A stretch of DNA of 64,000 nucleotides from Marixanthomonas sp. SCSIO 43207 (GCF_019904255.1 NZ_CP063203.1:1-64000); one strand, 5' to 3'; counted from the first letter of the stretch, positions 17,351 through 26,580 are shown. Program-made: numbers and translations. The notes: generated by a model from the letters alone, not told the origin.

Positions 17351-18931
17351 ATGAAGAGTATCTTTCTATTACGATCAAAACCAATTGTCCTGTTTGTCAT
17401 ATTTGTAGCAATTCCTTCAGTTCTTTTCTCTCAACAACAATGGACCTCTATAGACCCCAGTAATATTGCACAGTTTAAACCTACAAAACAAAGTAGTGTT
17501 CACGATGGTGGGGCTGCAAACCGTGCGGTAGATGGTAATACTAATGGTAATTGGGGAGCTGTTTCTGTAACACATACCCAAGGAGAAGAAAACCCGTGGT
17601 GGGAAGTTAATCTCTTAGCAGAATATGATATTTCTTCAATCACTATTTATAACCGAACAGATGGTTATTCAGATAGACTTAAAAATTTTACTATAAGAGT
17701 ATCTAGCCAACCCTTCAATGGAAATTATGGAGGCGAAGTTTTTGCAACTGAAAACCAATGGTTTCAAAGTAACAAATCATACTCTGGCAATGCAACCGGA
17801 CAATATATCCGTATTCATTTAAATGGTCGTGATGCTCTCAGTTTAGCCGAAGTTGTAGTACGAGGCGAACCTGTTTTAGAGTTTCGCAATGGTGAATGGA
17901 CAACCCCTGCCATTAGTAAAAACGATAACCTTGCACTCGGGAAAAGTACAAGACAATCCAGCACGCATAATTTTGGTGTTTCAAGTAGAGCAAATGATGG
18001 TGTTACTGAAGGCCATTGGGCTGAGGGATCGGTAACGCACACTCATGGAGAGCCACGTCCTTTTTGGGAAGTAGATTTAGGTAAAAAGTTTTTAATAGAT
18101 GAAGTTGCTCTTTATAATAGAACCGACTGTTGTAGCGATAGATTAAACAATTTTGATATATGGGTTAGTAACAGGCCAAAGGATCAAACTACAAGAAGGT
18201 TAAAACCTTTTGCTGAAGAACCTAAAAACTTTCTTCCTGAACGAAATAAGTCCTACACAGGCAAACAAGTGGGGCGTTACGTTAGAGTGCAACTTAAAGA
18301 TGCGAATGCTCTTAGTCTAGCTGAAGTAAAAGTGTTCGGAACCGAGATTGGCGATTTAAGTGAGGGCGAAGCAGAGTCTAACGTAATGTACAAGGTAAGT
18401 ATATTTAGAAATGTACAACCTATGGAAAGTTCTATAAAGTCATCTGTTACCACAAGTATTTCTGAAGGCATGAATTTTAGGCGTACTGTTAAAAAGGAGG
18501 ACGAAACCCATTGGTCATTATCTACTACTGCAAAAGCCGCACTCAACTATGCAATTGTATCTTTTGAGTTATCAGTAACAGCTAGTGGTGGCGGAAGAAC
18601 AACAAATAGTGAGGAAAACTCACAAGGTAATAATATCACGCAGTCATCAGAGCAAAGCACAGAAATCACCCAAACTGTTCCAGGTGGTTGTACACGCTAT
18701 GAGTTCCATAAATTTATAATTAATCAATCTCCCGTGAACTATAAGTTTAACAAACAAAACTACTCTTGGTATAGAATTAATGATAAGGCCAAACCCGTGG
18801 GAGATATTACAGTGATGGTTTTTCCCAATGATGTTACACCTGATTTAAAAGCTTCAGATGATAACTGGGTAACTGCTTCCAACTATGAAAAAGTGCTTCA
18901 AAGCCATCCAAATTATGTTCAAACAGAATAA
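17351..18931 (+). CDS. Secreted protein with two F-type lectin domains and a putative pore-forming C-terminal module
   Basis: 526 residues with a signal peptide (about 1-28). Two tandem F-type lectin (fucolectin) domains span roughly 38-172 and 192-330. Each carries the full fucose-binding signature H-x26-R-x-D-x4-R: H75, R102, D104, R109 in the first and H230, R257, D259, R264 in the second. The second also has vicinal cysteines C260-C261 as in eel agglutinin. The last 180 residues are Ser/Thr-rich with alternating polar and hydrophobic residues (SSVTTSIS, NYAIVSFELSVTASGGG) and a TQTVPGGCTRYEF turn, reminiscent of aerolysin/ETX-type beta-pore-forming proteins. That second assignment is by eye only. 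No T9SS domain is present. Confidence 0.75.
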   Translation: MKSIFLLRSKPIVLFVIFVAIPSVLFSQQQWTSIDPSNIAQFKPTKQSSVHDGGAANRAVDGNTNGNWGAVSVTHTQGEENPWWEVNLLAEYDISSITIYNRTDGYSDRLKNFTIRVSSQPFNGNYGGEVFATENQWFQSNKSYSGNATGQYIRIHLNGRDALSLAEVVVRGEPVLEFRNGEWTTPAISKNDNLALGKSTRQSSTHNFGVSSRANDGVTEGHWAEGSVTHTHGEPRPFWEVDLGKKFLIDEVALYNRTDCCSDRLNNFDIWVSNRPKDQTTRRLKPFAEEPKNFLPERNKSYTGKQVGRYVRVQLKDANALSLAEVKVFGTEIGDLSEGEAESNVMYKVSIFRNVQPMESSIKSSVTTSISEGMNFRRTVKKEDETHWSLSTTAKAALNYAIVSFELSVTASGGGRTTNSEENSQGNNITQSSEQSTEITQTVPGGCTRYEFHKFIINQSPVNYKFNKQNYSWYRINDKAKPVGDITVMVFPNDVTPDLKASDDNWVTASNYEKVLQSHPNYVQTE

Positions 18932-18965
18932 TCAATACTAATTAACCAAATAAAACAACCAAAAC

Positions 18966-19508
18966 ATGAAAAACATTTTTCTTTTAGGACTTGCAATAGT
19001 CCTTATCGCAAGCTGTGAAAGCAACGTAAAACAACGCTACACACAACAATCGCCAGAAATTGACACCTATAAGCAAGTAATTGCAAATTACGAAAGTAAA
19101 AACTGGCAAGCTCTGGCCGGTCATTATGCAGATTCAGCAAAAATACTAAACAACAAGACTGAAGAATATGCAAAAACAGTAACCGAAATGATTGAAGCCA
19201 ATAAAAAAAGTGCTGAAATTTTTTCCTCTTGGAGCTTTATGGATAATGAATCAGAATATGAAATGGTCATTATTGACAATGGAGAAACGTGGGTAAACTT
19301 TTGGAGTGTTTGGGAAGGAACCTTAAAAGCAAATAATAAAACATACCAAATTCCTATACATACAACGGCTCGGTTTGTAGATGGAAAAATTGTAAAAGAA
19401 CTGGGTTTTTGGGATGAATCTGAAGTGGTTATAGATATGATGCAATTACAGCAACAAAAAGAAGCGGCTCAAGAACCAACTGAAACTACAGAAGCCGAAA
19501 CTGAATAA
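18966..19508 (+). CDS. Lipoprotein with NTF2-like (SnoaL/DUF4440-type) domain
   Basis: 180 residues. The N-terminus ends in a lipobox (LIASC, Cys 17), so it should be lipid-anchored in the envelope. The body (VIANYESKNWQALAGHYADSAKI and later VNFWSVWEGTLKANNK and ELGFWDES) has the layout of small cone-shaped NTF2-like domains. The C-terminal 30 residues are Gln/Glu/Thr-rich and probably disordered. It follows the lectin-type gene by 34 bases and may be co-transcribed. Ligand and function are unknown. Confidence 0.65.
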   Translation: MKNIFLLGLAIVLIASCESNVKQRYTQQSPEIDTYKQVIANYESKNWQALAGHYADSAKILNNKTEEYAKTVTEMIEANKKSAEIFSSWSFMDNESEYEMVIIDNGETWVNFWSVWEGTLKANNKTYQIPIHTTARFVDGKIVKELGFWDESEVVIDMMQLQQQKEAAQEPTETTEAETE

Positions 19509-19543
19509 CGGTCAATTATGAATAGCATTTAATTATAGAAGGT

Positions 19544-20482
19544 ATGAAAACAGTAGGTATAATAGGAGGTTCGGGGTTTATAGGAAGCTATGTAACAAAA
19601 CAATTTTTAGATAACGATTACATTGTAAAAGTTTCGGTAACCGATATTAAAAAGAGTGAAAAGTATCAGCATCTTTTTAATCTCAATAACTCAGATAATT
19701 TAAATATCAGCTCTCTACGGGTAGAAAACTTGGAGGTGTTACAAGAATTTGTTCACGATTGTGACATTGTAATTCACGGCGGGACACCATTTCAACTAGA
19801 AGTGGCAGATCCTCAAAAAGATCTTTTTGATCCTACTATTACGGGTACTGAAAATTTTCTACACGCAATAAGTGAAGCTTCGCAGGTAAAAAAAGTTGTT
19901 TTTATCGCGTCGGTTGCTGCTTGGAATACCAACTTTCCACTTCCGGCAGAAGGAAAGTCTATTCAAGATGTGTTCAGTGAACAAGACACTCCATTTATAA
20001 GTTCAGAAAGTCATCCTTATGCGCAAGCCAAGTTTAAGGCAAACAAAATGGTAGAACAATTTATAAAAGACAACCCAACACTTGCTTTTGAAATCACATC
20101 GGTATCGCCGGTTATGGTCATGGGTAAATCATTGAGCAATCGAGAAGATTCTACCTCAACAGGAATTCAATATTTATTTAAAAATAAGATAGCGCCCAAT
20201 CCTTTTATTCAAATGTTCTATGACAATGATGTTCCCATGGCGATTGTAGATGTAGAAGATGTTGCCAAGGCAATTTATAAAACAGCAACAACAACCGGTC
20301 AACACGGTAAAAACTATTTATTGAGCAGTGAAACCTATCCCGTTTCAGATGTTTCATTAATGCTAAATCACAATCCTCCAAAGCACCAACCAACTATTGT
20401 TTACGCTAATAATCTAGCAAAAACAAGTTTGGGCATTCAGTTTAAACCGGTAGAAGAAACATTGCATCGATATTCAAGCTGA
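19544..20482 (+). CDS. NAD(P)-dependent epimerase/dehydratase-like protein
   Basis: 312-residue extended short-chain dehydrogenase. The N-terminal nucleotide-binding glycine motif GIIGGSGFIGSY (residues 5-16) is clear, and HPYAQAKFKANKMV resembles the YxxxK active-site segment (YAQAK). It is closest in style to dihydroflavonol reductase/cinnamoyl-CoA reductase-like members. It is cytoplasmic. The substrate is unknown. It lies between a lipoprotein gene and a secreted-protein gene, with 35- and 72-base gaps. Confidence 0.85.
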   Translation: MKTVGIIGGSGFIGSYVTKQFLDNDYIVKVSVTDIKKSEKYQHLFNLNNSDNLNISSLRVENLEVLQEFVHDCDIVIHGGTPFQLEVADPQKDLFDPTITGTENFLHAISEASQVKKVVFIASVAAWNTNFPLPAEGKSIQDVFSEQDTPFISSESHPYAQAKFKANKMVEQFIKDNPTLAFEITSVSPVMVMGKSLSNREDSTSTGIQYLFKNKIAPNPFIQMFYDNDVPMAIVDVEDVAKAIYKTATTTGQHGKNYLLSSETYPVSDVSLMLNHNPPKHQPTIVYANNLAKTSLGIQFKPVEETLHRYSS

Positions 20483-20554
20483 TTATTTAACTAAATAAAC
20501 CAAGTAAATCAATTTTTAACCAGCCACAATTTTGTAGGCACAAATCAAATACAA

Positions 20555-21325
20555 ATGAAAAAGTTATTTTTTACATTGCTCGTATTGCCGCTAATGGCTT
20601 TATCGCAAAACAATACCGATTACGGTATATTTGAAAATGCTCTCTTAACCCCTAATCCTTCCCAAATTACTCAATTTGAAAAGGCAATAACAGCCCATAA
20701 CAAAAAGTACCACAGCAAAGCTCCGCACGGTGTTCGTGTATATTGGGTTACCAATGGTCCCAACACAGGAAGTTATGTATGGGTTATGGGGCCATTTCCT
20801 TGGAGTTCTTTAGACCAAGGACCTGTTCTTCAAAAAGAGCACGCGGCAGATTGGTCTGCAAATATTGCTCCTTATTTGGTAGCAGGAACTAGCAACCAAT
20901 CCTATTGGCGAGGTCACACAGAACTTTCTCGATTTCCAAAAGATTTTACCATTAAGAACATGGCAGTTGATTATTGGGACATAAAAAGAGGAATGCACGA
21001 AGACGCTATGAAACTGGTAAAAAAGATAAATCAAGTATATGCTGAAAAATCACCAAACGACACCTATGGAATTTACACCAATGAATTTCCTAGTACCAAA
21101 GAAGGGAAAGACCTAGTGGTAATTTCATTTTTTGATAATACTTCTTGGTTAGGAGAAGACAATGAGATTCCAAAAAAATATGAGGAAAAGTTCGGTTCCG
21201 GAAGTTGGAAACAATTTTTAAAAGACTGGATGGCTGTAACCAATGGTGGCGAAACAGAAATTTGGGTTTATAGACCAGACCTAAGTGGTATAAACGGCGA
21301 GGTAAAAGTTGCTGCCAGACAATAA
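20555..21325 (+). CDS. Secreted protein of unknown function
   Basis: 256 residues with a clear signal peptide (MKKLFFTLLVLPLMALSQ, cleavage before QNN). The mature part is rich in Trp and Tyr (GSYVWVMGPFPWSS, DYWDIKRGMHEDAMKLVKKI, GTSNQSYWRGH). No lipobox, membrane segment or known catalytic motif is visible. It may adopt a dimeric alpha-beta barrel-like fold, since residues after 140 look like a second half of similar design, but this is a guess. A long-loop hairpin terminator follows it. Confidence 0.6.
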   Translation: MKKLFFTLLVLPLMALSQNNTDYGIFENALLTPNPSQITQFEKAITAHNKKYHSKAPHGVRVYWVTNGPNTGSYVWVMGPFPWSSLDQGPVLQKEHAADWSANIAPYLVAGTSNQSYWRGHTELSRFPKDFTIKNMAVDYWDIKRGMHEDAMKLVKKINQVYAEKSPNDTYGIYTNEFPSTKEGKDLVVISFFDNTSWLGEDNEIPKKYEEKFGSGSWKQFLKDWMAVTNGGETEIWVYRPDLSGINGEVKVAARQ

Positions 21326-21335
21326 TATATAAAGG

Positions 21336-21393
21336 AAAGAGTGCAGCGTACGTATAAGTAATCGAGTTATAAGCGTTTCGGTGCACTCTTTTT
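21336..21393 (+). terminator. Intrinsic terminator after the secreted-protein gene
   Basis: AAAGAGTGCA pairs with TGCACTCTTT, with 36 bases between the arms and a short T tail. The long loop makes it weaker than a canonical terminator. Confidence 0.55.
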
Positions 21394-21411
21394 ACAGTAA
21401 AATTAATACTC

Positions 21412-21747
21412 ATGAAAACTAAAAATCTTTTCTGGACCAAAGAAGAACTCAAAATATACATCCTTTTGCTCTGCGCACAAGTAGATAAAAAAGTAGCTGA
21501 AGAAGAAGTAAGCCTTATCAAATCTCAAACAACATCAGCTACGTTTAACACTATGTATAAAGAGTTTTTGCAAGATGATGAACGTAAAAGTTTTGAGAAA
21601 ATTCAAGATGCTTTAGAACACCATGATTACTCAAGTAAAGAATTGGCAGTTTTAAAGAAAGAAATACAAAACGTTTTTATGTCAGATAAAACCATACACA
21701 TGAAAGAACGCAACCTAGGGTGGATTTTAGACAACATTCTATACTAA
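21412..21747 (+). CDS. Small TerB-like cytoplasmic protein
   Basis: 111 residues, all helical in appearance. WTKEELKIYILLLCAQVDKKVAEEEVSLI resembles the first helices of TerB-like (tellurite-resistance B fold) proteins, which coordinate metal through acidic residues in two pseudo-repeats; the second half (SSKELAVLKKEIQNVFMSDKTI) would be the counterpart. There is no signal peptide. The similarity is at fold level only and the role is unknown. It precedes the RidA-like gene by 15 bases and is likely co-transcribed with it. Confidence 0.55.
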   Translation: MKTKNLFWTKEELKIYILLLCAQVDKKVAEEEVSLIKSQTTSATFNTMYKEFLQDDERKSFEKIQDALEHHDYSSKELAVLKKEIQNVFMSDKTIHMKERNLGWILDNILY

Positions 21748-21762
21748 CAAAAACATCGTACT

Positions 21763-22338
21763 ATGAAAACAATTACATACCTATTAATTATAACAGGATT
21801 GATAGCAACAAACCCTGCCATTGCTCAAAATATTGACCCTCACGGAACTGAAACATCTGCAGTAACCGGTTTGGTCTACGATTTAAAAGACCCTTTAAAA
21901 ACTACATCACCTGCATACAAAGGGACTTCATCAATTAAAAAAAACAAAGATTCTATTACCTATTTTTTATTACGACCCGAAATAGAAAAGGCGTACGGCT
22001 ATTCACATGCAGTAAAAATTGGAAATACCATAAAAGTATCTGGGGCTGTAAGTATGGACAATCAAGGTAATCCTACTGCTATTGGTGATCTAGAACAGCA
22101 AATGAAAAATTGTTATTCAGATTTAGAAAAAATATTAAACCATTACGATTGCACATTTGATGATGTTGTAGTAGAAAACATCTTTACTACAAATATGCCT
22201 AAGTTTTTAGAAGTTGCCGCTTATAGAACCACTATTTATAAAAACCACTTCCCCACTGGTTCTTGGGTAGGTGTAAAAGAGCTCGCCCTCCCGGAGTTTT
22301 TAATAGAAATAGAATTAGAAGTTCATAAAGCTGATTAA
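21763..22338 (+). CDS. Exported RidA/YjgF-like protein
   Basis: 191 residues with a signal peptide (about 1-21, ending AIA-Q). The mature protein matches the RidA fold: YGYSHAVKIGNTIKVSGAVSMD, QMKNCYSDLEKIL, DDVVVENIFTTNMPKF and LPEFLIEIELEVHKA. RidA proper is a cytoplasmic 2-aminoacrylate deaminase. Here the stretch FPTGSWVGV replaces the FPAR-type segment, so the catalytic Arg is missing and a Gly stands in its place. The protein is therefore probably not an imine deaminase of the RidA type. It may bind a small ligand in the periplasm. Confidence 0.8.
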   Translation: MKTITYLLIITGLIATNPAIAQNIDPHGTETSAVTGLVYDLKDPLKTTSPAYKGTSSIKKNKDSITYFLLRPEIEKAYGYSHAVKIGNTIKVSGAVSMDNQGNPTAIGDLEQQMKNCYSDLEKILNHYDCTFDDVVVENIFTTNMPKFLEVAAYRTTIYKNHFPTGSWVGVKELALPEFLIEIELEVHKAD

Positions 22339-22504
22339 AAAGGAGTTGAAGGTAGTTTTAAAACGTATCTTCCCAAAACCCATATCGATTACTAACGATA
22401 TTTTCATTATCTTTAAATCACTCCTCATCAGAACATTACTCAATTATTTCCCCAAGTAGTTCAACCTAATACGCGTGTTTATGTAATTTAAAAAGTACCA
22501 ACGC

Positions 22505-24532
22505 ATGGAACGTACCAAAATGACAGAAATTCAAGAGCTGCGGGAAGCTCTCAAGCGCAATAAAGCAGAACTGCAACAAAAAAACAGAGAGCTAGAAATA
22601 GAAGCTGCCATAGAAAAGGTACGAAAAGTAGCGCTTAGTTTAAAAAAATCTGAGCACATGCTTGATATAGCGCAGGTTTTGTATGAACAATTACTGCAAC
22701 TAGGTTTTACAGACATTCGCAACGCATTAATTGACATTCATGATGAAAAAACAGAATCGTTTTTAGATTATGATTACTCAGAGCTTATGGGCGGTACAGT
22801 AACTCATATGACTTATGAAGACGACCCTACCCTCAAAGAACAAGTACAAGACATAGCAAAAACCACAGACGGTTTTTCTGAAATGGTTCTAGAAGGTCAG
22901 CAACTGCAAGACCTTATCGATATGCGTAAAAGAAACGGTGAAGCAGATGATCCTAGACTTCACAGCGCTACGAGTATCTGTTATATTTTATATGCCTTCG
23001 GAAATGGCGCTATTGGAATTTCAAATTTTGGGAAACTGACCGAAAATCAAAAAGCAATTTTAGATCGGTTCCGAAATGTATTCACCTTTGCTTATAATCG
23101 GTATTATGAATTGGCAAAAGCCGAATCGCAAATGCGCGAAATTCAATTAGAATCAGCTCTTGAAAAAGTTCGCTCGGTAGCACTAAGCATGCAACAACCC
23201 AACGATATGCTAGACGTGGCCAAAGTTTTATATGAACAACTACGCGAACTCGGTTTTACAGACATACGTAATGCCATTATCGATTTGCATAATGAAGATA
23301 ACGAAACATTTTGGGATTATGATTATTCCGAAGCAATGTCTGGCACCATCACCCTTTTATCTTATAAAAACGATCCTACCCTAGAAGAACAATACCGAAA
23401 AATAATTGCTACCACCAATGGTTTTTATGAAGAAATCTATGAAGGAGATGATTTAAAGGAATATGTAGAAATGCGTATTCGCAACGGAGAAAAAGAAGAT
23501 CCTAGATTGCGAGGTATTAACCTACTCTCCTATTATCTTTATTCTTTTGGTAATGGCGTAATAGGTATTTCAAACTTCAGTATTCTTACTGAAAATCAAA
23601 AGAATATAGTATCAAGGTTTAGAAATGTATTCACCTTCGCATATCAACGCTATAAGTATTTGGTACAATCTGAAATAGACGTTAAAAACCTTGAAATAGC
23701 CAAGAAAAAAGCCGAAAAAGCACTTTTAGACTTACAAGCTACACAAGCACAACTTATTCAGTCTGAAAAAATGGCTTCTCTGGGTGTTCTTACTGCCGGT
23801 ATTGCTCATGAAATAAAGAACCCGCTCAATTTTGTCAATAATTTTTCTGAACTAAACTTAGAACTTATAGACGAAGTGTTTACTGAACTTCAAAAAACAA
23901 CAGACAGCCCAGAGAAAGAAGAAATAACAGCCATTTTAAACGATGTGATTGGTAACCAAAAAAAGATTTTTGAGCACGGTACTCGCGCAGATAGTATTGT
24001 TAAGTCTATGCTATTGCACAGTCGTGGTGGCAAAGGTATCAAAGAAATAACTTCTATAAATGATATGCTTAAAGAGTATGTAAATCTAGCTTTTCACGGT
24101 ATGAGAGCTGGTAAAAAACCGATGAATGTAACGTTAGATTTCCAATTGGATGCATCGCTGCCAGATGTTTCAATCATAATAGAAGATATGAGCCGCGCTA
24201 TTCTTAACCTTTGCAATAACGCTTTTGATGCCATGTATGAACGTCTTAAAAATAGTAATGAAAACACCTATCAACCTAGGCTTGGCATTACTAGTTATCA
24301 TAAAAAGAAGGCTGTTTTTATAGCCATACAAGATAATGGTTTGGGAATTTCAGAAGCGCTTCAAGATAAAATTTTGATGCCTTTTTTCACAACAAAACGA
24401 GGAACCGAAGGAACAGGATTGGGACTTTCAATAACAAACGACATTATTAAAGCTCACGGCGGGAGTTTGACGATTGAATCTAGCGAAGGCAACAAATCAT
24501 TTACAACCTTTACAATAAAATTACCCATTTAA
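22505..24532 (+). CDS. Soluble histidine kinase with duplicated N-terminal sensor module
   Basis: 675 residues without signal or membrane segment. After a coiled coil (1-35) come two copies of one module of about 175 residues (roughly 31-205 and 215-385). Both copies show EKVR.VALS, VLYEQL..LGFTDIRNA, a D-Y-D-YSE segment, RNGE..DPRL, FGNG.IGISNF, LTENQK and RFRNVFTFAY. They are probably GAF-like ligand domains. A second coiled coil leads to a HisKA domain with H435 (GIAHEIKNPLNFVNNF) and a HATPase with NLCNNAFDAM, DNGLGI and GTEGTGLGLS. It is the first gene of a four-gene signalling cassette reaching 26580. Confidence 0.92.
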   Translation: MERTKMTEIQELREALKRNKAELQQKNRELEIEAAIEKVRKVALSLKKSEHMLDIAQVLYEQLLQLGFTDIRNALIDIHDEKTESFLDYDYSELMGGTVTHMTYEDDPTLKEQVQDIAKTTDGFSEMVLEGQQLQDLIDMRKRNGEADDPRLHSATSICYILYAFGNGAIGISNFGKLTENQKAILDRFRNVFTFAYNRYYELAKAESQMREIQLESALEKVRSVALSMQQPNDMLDVAKVLYEQLRELGFTDIRNAIIDLHNEDNETFWDYDYSEAMSGTITLLSYKNDPTLEEQYRKIIATTNGFYEEIYEGDDLKEYVEMRIRNGEKEDPRLRGINLLSYYLYSFGNGVIGISNFSILTENQKNIVSRFRNVFTFAYQRYKYLVQSEIDVKNLEIAKKKAEKALLDLQATQAQLIQSEKMASLGVLTAGIAHEIKNPLNFVNNFSELNLELIDEVFTELQKTTDSPEKEEITAILNDVIGNQKKIFEHGTRADSIVKSMLLHSRGGKGIKEITSINDMLKEYVNLAFHGMRAGKKPMNVTLDFQLDASLPDVSIIIEDMSRAILNLCNNAFDAMYERLKNSNENTYQPRLGITSYHKKKAVFIAIQDNGLGISEALQDKILMPFFTTKRGTEGTGLGLSITNDIIKAHGGSLTIESSEGNKSFTTFTIKLPI

Positions 24533-24544
24533 AAAAGTAGGGAT

Positions 24545-24919
24545 ATGAAAATATTAATAGTAGATGACGAGCGCGATGTAGAAACATTGTTTCGTCAAAA
24601 ATTCAGAAAAGAAATAAAAAGTAACAAGCTAGATTTGGCTTTTGCTTTTTCAGGTCAAGAAGCTTGGGAGTTATTGCAAAACCAAACTCCGCCGGAAGTT
24701 GTATATGTATTTTCAGATATTAATATGCCCGGTATGACAGGCTTGGCGTTATTAAAGCGCATTAAAGAAACGTACCCAACTATTCAAGTTTCTATGATTT
24801 CGGCATATGGTGATCAAAAAAACTATAACAAAGCAATGGATTCTGGTGCTAAAGAGTTTTTTACAAAACCCATAGATTTTGATTCTTTACGCAAAGAAAT
24901 AGGAATGCTTATTTCTTAA
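24545..24919 (+). CDS. Stand-alone receiver-domain response regulator
   Basis: 124 residues: a single CheY-like receiver with acidic pocket VDDERD near 6-11, phosphoacceptor D58 (VFSDINMPGM), the SAYG threonine/serine position and the TKP lysine. There is no output domain, so it probably relays phosphate or acts by protein contact. It lies 12 bases after the kinase gene and 36 bases before a receiver-cyclase fusion whose receiver is similar (FRQKFRKEIK against [10 protein letters not shown]), suggesting duplication of one ancestral receiver. Confidence 0.93.
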   Translation: MKILIVDDERDVETLFRQKFRKEIKSNKLDLAFAFSGQEAWELLQNQTPPEVVYVFSDINMPGMTGLALLKRIKETYPTIQVSMISAYGDQKNYNKAMDSGAKEFFTKPIDFDSLRKEIGMLIS

Positions 24920-24955
24920 TATCATAACAACGTGACACTCAACAACAAAAATACC

Positions 24956-25996
24956 ATGGCAAAAATACTAGTAGTAGATGACGAGGCCGATCTGGAGATT
25001 CTTATCAAACAGAAATTCAGAAAACAAATACGTGAAAAGGAATATGAGTTTCTTTTTGCTGAAAACGGCGTGGCTGCATTGGAAAAACTACAAACCGAAC
25101 CTGAAGTTGATATTCTATTAAGCGATATTAATATGCCAAAAATGGACGGCCTCACCCTGTTGAGCAAAGTGAATGAGATGAGTCCGCTTATTAAATCGGT
25201 TATTGTTTCGGCTTATGGAGATATGGAAAATATTCGTACCGCTATGAATCGCGGTGCATTTGATTTTATTACAAAGCCCATCAACTTTGAAGATCTTACG
25301 CTTACCATGGAAAAAACCCTCAAACACGCCCAACTACTAAAAGAAACGCTACAAGCTGTAAAAGAAAACAATATTTTAAAAATGTATGTCGATGAAAATG
25401 TTCTCAACTTTATGGGAAACAAGGAATTTGAAAAAACAATTATGGCAAATGAAACGATTGAAGCGACGGTTATGTTTGTGGATATATGTGGATTTACAGC
25501 TATAAGTGAAACCGCTTCCCCCGATACGGTTGTTACAATGATAAATTCCTACTTTGATGTTATGGTAAAAGAAATTATGGAACAAAAAGGATATATAGAT
25601 AAGTTTATAGGCGATGCTATTATGGCTGTCTTTACGGGTGAGTATCATCTAGATCGCGCAATCGATGCTGCCTTGGCTGTGTGTGCAAAAATTAACAGCT
25701 TACCGGCTTTTGGTCGACAATTACAATACAAACCAAAAGTGTCTATTGGCATTAAAAGCGGCGAAATGATTTCCGGAAACATAGGTTCTGAAAGTTTGAA
25801 GCGGTTAGATTATACAGTAATTGGCGACACAGTTAATACAGCTGCAAGACTTCAAGATGTAGCCAAAGAAAATCAAATTGTCATAGGGGAAGCTTGTTAC
25901 CAGAAAGTGAAAGAATACTTCAAGTGTGAAAAATTGGGTGATATTATTGTAAAAAACAAAGCGACTCCTTTGACTATTTACCAAGTGCTTGAGTAA
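24956..25996 (+). CDS. Receiver-class III nucleotidyl cyclase fusion
   Basis: 346 residues from the ATG at 24956; a GTG eight codons upstream is less likely because [10 protein letters not shown] is the usual receiver start. The receiver (1-125) has phosphoacceptor D57. A helical linker leads to a class III cyclase domain (about 165-346). Metal-binding aspartates D176 (FVDICGFT) and D220 ([10 protein letters not shown]) are present, as are N294 and R298 (TVNTAAR) for the transition state. K216 and T287 occupy the base-selecting positions and point to ATP and so cAMP (IIIb-like pattern). All catalytic residues are intact. Phosphorylation by the upstream kinase probably controls the cyclase. 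Confidence 0.92.
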   Translation: MAKILVVDDEADLEILIKQKFRKQIREKEYEFLFAENGVAALEKLQTEPEVDILLSDINMPKMDGLTLLSKVNEMSPLIKSVIVSAYGDMENIRTAMNRGAFDFITKPINFEDLTLTMEKTLKHAQLLKETLQAVKENNILKMYVDENVLNFMGNKEFEKTIMANETIEATVMFVDICGFTAISETASPDTVVTMINSYFDVMVKEIMEQKGYIDKFIGDAIMAVFTGEYHLDRAIDAALAVCAKINSLPAFGRQLQYKPKVSIGIKSGEMISGNIGSESLKRLDYTVIGDTVNTAARLQDVAKENQIVIGEACYQKVKEYFKCEKLGDIIVKNKATPLTIYQVLE

Positions 25997-26019
25997 AAGT
26001 GAAATACAAAAAATAACCT

Positions 26020-26580
26020 ATGGAAACACATGATTTAAACACAAAACCAGACATTAAAAAGCCTTCACATACCGAAGAATTGGTAGATCATTATTGGGGT
26101 AGCATCAACTATGTTTTTGGACTTATAAAAGCTTCAGAAATAAAAGCAGGGTTAATTCTTTCTTTTTACGGAATCATACTCAATTTTATCTATCAAAATG
26201 TTTCTCATTCCTTTGTTCAAATTTCAAAAGACTATTTATTGTATACACTTATTGGCTTATGGTTTGTTTGTACGGTTACATCAATTTACTTTAGCATACG
26301 ATGCTTTATGCCAAAGATTGAAGCAAAATATGAGAAAAACATGTTCTTTTTTGGAGATGTGGTACATAAATTTGGTTCTATTAAAGAGTTTTCAAGAACG
26401 TTTTACAAAACCAGCCTAGATGAAGAAGAATTATTTGATCAACTAGGACAACAGATTTATATTATTTCAAAGATTGCAGCCTATAAATTTAAAAATGTAA
26501 ACCGTGCGTTGCGTTTACTAGCTGTGGGTCTTGTGCTTTTTTTAATTATGATAATGTACATAATTTTTATTGGAGATTAA
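26020..26580 (+). CDS. PycTM-like (DUF5706-type) membrane effector
   Basis: 186 residues. The soluble N-terminus has EELVDHYWGSINYVFGLIKASEIKAG, then membrane helices near 42-62 and 72-93, a cytoplasmic part, and a last helix near 162-184. The order of motifs (E..DHYW..I, ASEIKAG, MFFFGD, EFSRTF, EELFDQLGQQIYIISKIAAYKF, final hydrophobic helix) matches Pycsar effectors of the PycTM type, in which a cyclic nucleotide triggers membrane damage. It follows the cyclase gene by 23 bases. This is recognition by eye; whether it kills the cell or only transduces a signal is unknown. Confidence 0.72.
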   Translation: METHDLNTKPDIKKPSHTEELVDHYWGSINYVFGLIKASEIKAGLILSFYGIILNFIYQNVSHSFVQISKDYLLYTLIGLWFVCTVTSIYFSIRCFMPKIEAKYEKNMFFFGDVVHKFGSIKEFSRTFYKTSLDEEELFDQLGQQIYIISKIAAYKFKNVNRALRLLAVGLVLFLIMIMYIIFIGD

